A stretch of DNA of 8,245 bases from JBNJEM01 sp051745935 (GTDB lineage Bacteria; Planctomycetota; Planctomycetia; Pirellulales; Pirellulaceae). The notes beneath the pieces are model-generated. The model was given only the letters and a program-made list of their open reading frames with translations. It had not been told where the DNA came from and did not search any database. The stretch lies in contig JBNJEM010000344.1 in the NCBI GenBank assembly GCA_051745935.1, positions 1 through 8,245 of the forward strand. Reading direction: 5' to 3'. Numbering within the stretch: the first letter of the stretch is position 1; the number at the start of each line of letters is the position of its first letter. Positions 6,387-8,245 of this stretch are shown here, one piece after another. Position numbers and translations under genes: made by a program.

Positions 6387-8066
6387 ATGAATGGTGCGAC
6401 TTTGTTGATTGCGGGGGCGGTGCTGTTTGCCCTGGCATATGTGTTTTACGGCGGATTTCTGCAGCGACTTTTCGGGGTTGATCCGACTCGCGAGACGCCG
6501 GCGCACACCAAGCAAGACGGCATTGACTACGTTCCCACCAAGGCTCCCGTCCTGTTCGGCCACCATTTCGCTTCGATTGCCGGAGCGGGGCCGATCGTGG
6601 GCCCCGTTGTCGCCGTTTATCTGGGGTGGGGGCCCGTCGTGCTTTGGATCATCTTCGGATGTATCTTCGTGGGCGCGGTACACGATTTTTCCGCGTTATT
6701 TCTCTCGGTGCGGCACGGAGGCCGGTCGATTGGATCGGTTATCGAGGATCATTTGGGGATGACCGGCCGTCTTACCTTTTTATTGTTCTGCTGGGTGGCA
6801 CTGGTGCTTGTCGTGGCCGTATTCGCAATTCTTGTTGCCGAGACATTCGTGGATAAACCTTCGGTGGCGACCGCATCGTTACTGTTTATTGGTATCGCGC
6901 CCATCTTTGGCGTCCTGGTCCACCGCAAGAACGTTCCGATCCTGCCGGCAAGTGTCATCTTCGTTCCGCTGCTGTTTGTCTTTATTTGGATTGGCGTCAA
7001 TGCCCCGCTCGACCTGGTGGTTCTCGAGGTCTGCGCGAATGAGGCGCAAGCGACGAATTCATGGCTGGTGGTGCTGTTCGTTTACGTGGCCATTGCCTCG
7101 GTTCTCCCCGTGTGGCTGCTGCTTCAACCACGTGATTACTTGAACTCCTACTTGCTTTACGCGATGATTGCCCTCGGGTTTGGGGGCATTCTGGTGGTGG
7201 CTCCGGAATTCAACATGCCCGCGTTTACTGGGTGGGCCGGGACGGATCCGAAAGGCAACCTGGGGCATATTTTTCCGATCCTGTACGTAACCGTGGCCTG
7301 TGGGGCGTGCTCGGGATTTCACGCGCTGGTATCCTCTGGCACGACCGCCAAGCAGCTGGACTCGGAGCGCCACATCAAGCCCATCGGTTATGGGGCGATG
7401 CTTGTTGAAGGGTTGGTGGCGCTCATGGCGTTGATTAGCGTTGCGATTCTGACCAAGGACAGCTATGGGGAAATGCTGCGGGAGGGCAACCCGGTGAAGG
7501 CCTTTTCCGCGGGGCTCGCGTCGTTTTCCGCGAGTCTTGGTTTGCGACAGTCCGTGGGGGCCACCTTCTTTGCCCTCACCATTTCGGCGTTTATGTTAAC
7601 CACGCTCGATACCGCCACCCGCCTGAGCCGATTCGTGTGGCAAGAGCTTTTCTCGCCCACGCCGGGCCACGAAGAGCAAGCCCATCTTCTGGCGTGGCGA
7701 CATTTTCTGTCGCACGCCGTTCCCGCCACGCTCGTCGTCGTGGCGGCAGCGGCCACTTTGGCGTTCAGCGGAAGCGCGTGGCAAATCTGGCCGGTGTTCG
7801 GCGCCTCTAATCAGCTCCTTGCCGCCCTGACACTGCTCGTGGTCACTCTCGTGCTGGTACGGCGGAAAGCGAACTTTTGGGTGGCCCTGATCCCCATGTT
7901 GTTCATGAGCGCGATCACGATATGGGCGCTGTTCGAATTACTGAAAGACAATCTAAAGCCGGATGGACAGACACTGCTGGTGGCGGCCACGGGCGTGCTG
8001 CTCTTGTTGGCCCTCGGATTGGCGGGCATGTCGGTCTGGTCCCTGAGGCGTCCGACGCGGACGTGA
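6387..8066 (+). CDS. cstA: carbon starvation protein A family transporter (peptide/pyruvate uptake)
   Basis: A 559-residue polytopic inner-membrane protein of the CstA family. In E. coli, CstA takes up peptides and CstA/BtsT relatives take up pyruvate; the substrate here is not decided by sequence. Family motifs in order: YVPTKAPVLFGHHFASIAGA (48-67) with GPIVGP following, HDFSALFLSVRHGG (99-112), PVWLLLQPRDYLNSYLLY (241-258), ACGACSGFHALVSSGTTAKQ (304-323), LTTLDTATRLSRFVWQE (404-420) and WPVFGASNQLLAAL (468-481). It is about 140 residues shorter than E. coli CstA (701) and matches the shorter family branch; both ends look complete, so this is not a truncation. Start: ATG with GAGGAG (6373-6378) 8 bases upstream, strongly supporting it. 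It is transcribed away from amtB and has its own promoter. No co-directional neighbour is visible within the window. Confidence 0.93.
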   Translation: MNGATLLIAGAVLFALAYVFYGGFLQRLFGVDPTRETPAHTKQDGIDYVPTKAPVLFGHHFASIAGAGPIVGPVVAVYLGWGPVVLWIIFGCIFVGAVHDFSALFLSVRHGGRSIGSVIEDHLGMTGRLTFLLFCWVALVLVVAVFAILVAETFVDKPSVATASLLFIGIAPIFGVLVHRKNVPILPASVIFVPLLFVFIWIGVNAPLDLVVLEVCANEAQATNSWLVVLFVYVAIASVLPVWLLLQPRDYLNSYLLYAMIALGFGGILVVAPEFNMPAFTGWAGTDPKGNLGHIFPILYVTVACGACSGFHALVSSGTTAKQLDSERHIKPIGYGAMLVEGLVALMALISVAILTKDSYGEMLREGNPVKAFSAGLASFSASLGLRQSVGATFFALTISAFMLTTLDTATRLSRFVWQELFSPTPGHEEQAHLLAWRHFLSHAVPATLVVVAAAATLAFSGSAWQIWPVFGASNQLLAALTLLVVTLVLVRRKANFWVALIPMLFMSAITIWALFELLKDNLKPDGQTLLVAATGVLLLLALGLAGMSVWSLRRPTRT

Positions 8067-8245
8067 CCACCGGTGATGAAAAACTCTAAGGGAGCTTGCG
8101 CGGGCGCTGAAATACGAATCCAGACTTCAAAACCGAACGACCAAAGACCGGGAGGCTCCCCTTTTCGTGGCAAAGTGGATGGGACGGATCAGTTCACCGT
8201 TGGAGCCTCTCACGGTCGCGAGCCCAGCGTCAGCGTTTTTCACCG
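8067..8245. other. non-coding end of window downstream of cstA
   Basis: No gene is supported. GGGAGC (8090-8095) could pair over a 59-base gap with GCTCCC (8155-8160), which is followed by CTTTTC; this would be a weak terminator for cstA. The 15-base sequence CGGGCGCTGAAATAC at 8101-8115 also occurs upstream of amtB at 5437-5451. The last 50 bases have the look of dispersed non-coding sequence, but I cannot confirm that. Confidence 0.35.

Noticed and set aside
1..8245. CRISPR array, tRNA, rRNA or complete insertion sequence
   Set aside because: No regularly spaced repeats, no cloverleaf or rRNA sequence and no transposase were seen anywhere in the window.

Overview
This GC-rich bacterial window carries four confident protein genes, all intact. 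On the minus strand, reading right to left, are amtB (ammonium channel), glnK (P-II signalling protein) and a large exported three-domain carbohydrate-active enzyme (SGNH esterase + GH127/DUF1680 beta-L-arabinofuranosidase-like + F5/8C-like C-terminus). On the plus strand is a CstA-family peptide/pyruvate transporter. The enzyme architecture and its C-terminal domain resemble proteins I associate with Planctomycetota, and I infer a member of that phylum or a close relative. No rRNA or marker gene is present to prove it.

Layout. Positions 1-261 hold no confident gene, but contain an inverted repeat (92-131) that may end the enzyme transcript. A well-placed Shine-Dalgarno sequence and ATG at 75 may open a minus-strand gene that runs off the left edge. 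The exported enzyme occupies 262-3372; its best start is an ATG that opens a signal peptide, not the GTG 93 bases further upstream. A promoter-like sequence and a very stable hairpin lie between it and glnK. glnK (3502-3840) and amtB (3849-5246) form a tight two-gene operon in the order amtB-glnK, with the glnK ribosome binding site overlapping the amtB stop codon.

Positions 5247-6386 form a 1.14 kb divergent intergenic region between amtB and cstA. It is rich in signals: a near-consensus sigma-54 (-24/-12) promoter facing amtB, a 7+7 bp dyad just upstream of it, a 147-bp palindromic repeat element with perfect 29-bp inverted ends, and a good sigma-70 promoter with a perfect -35 box facing cstA. 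The cstA gene fills 6387-8066, and the last 179 bases show no clear gene.

How it fits together. AmtB brings in ammonium, GlnK (with uridylylation site Tyr51 and the AmtB-plugging Arg47) reports nitrogen status and shuts the channel, and a sigma-54 promoter is the classical way to switch such an operon on under nitrogen limitation. CstA imports peptides or pyruvate under carbon shortage, and the exported enzyme probably removes acyl groups and L-arabinofuranose from plant or algal polysaccharide. The theme is nutrient scavenging, but only amtB-glnK is demonstrably an operon. I found no evidence for a wholly new defence or mobile system; the most unusual items are the palindromic repeat element, the regulated divergent region and the three-domain enzyme.
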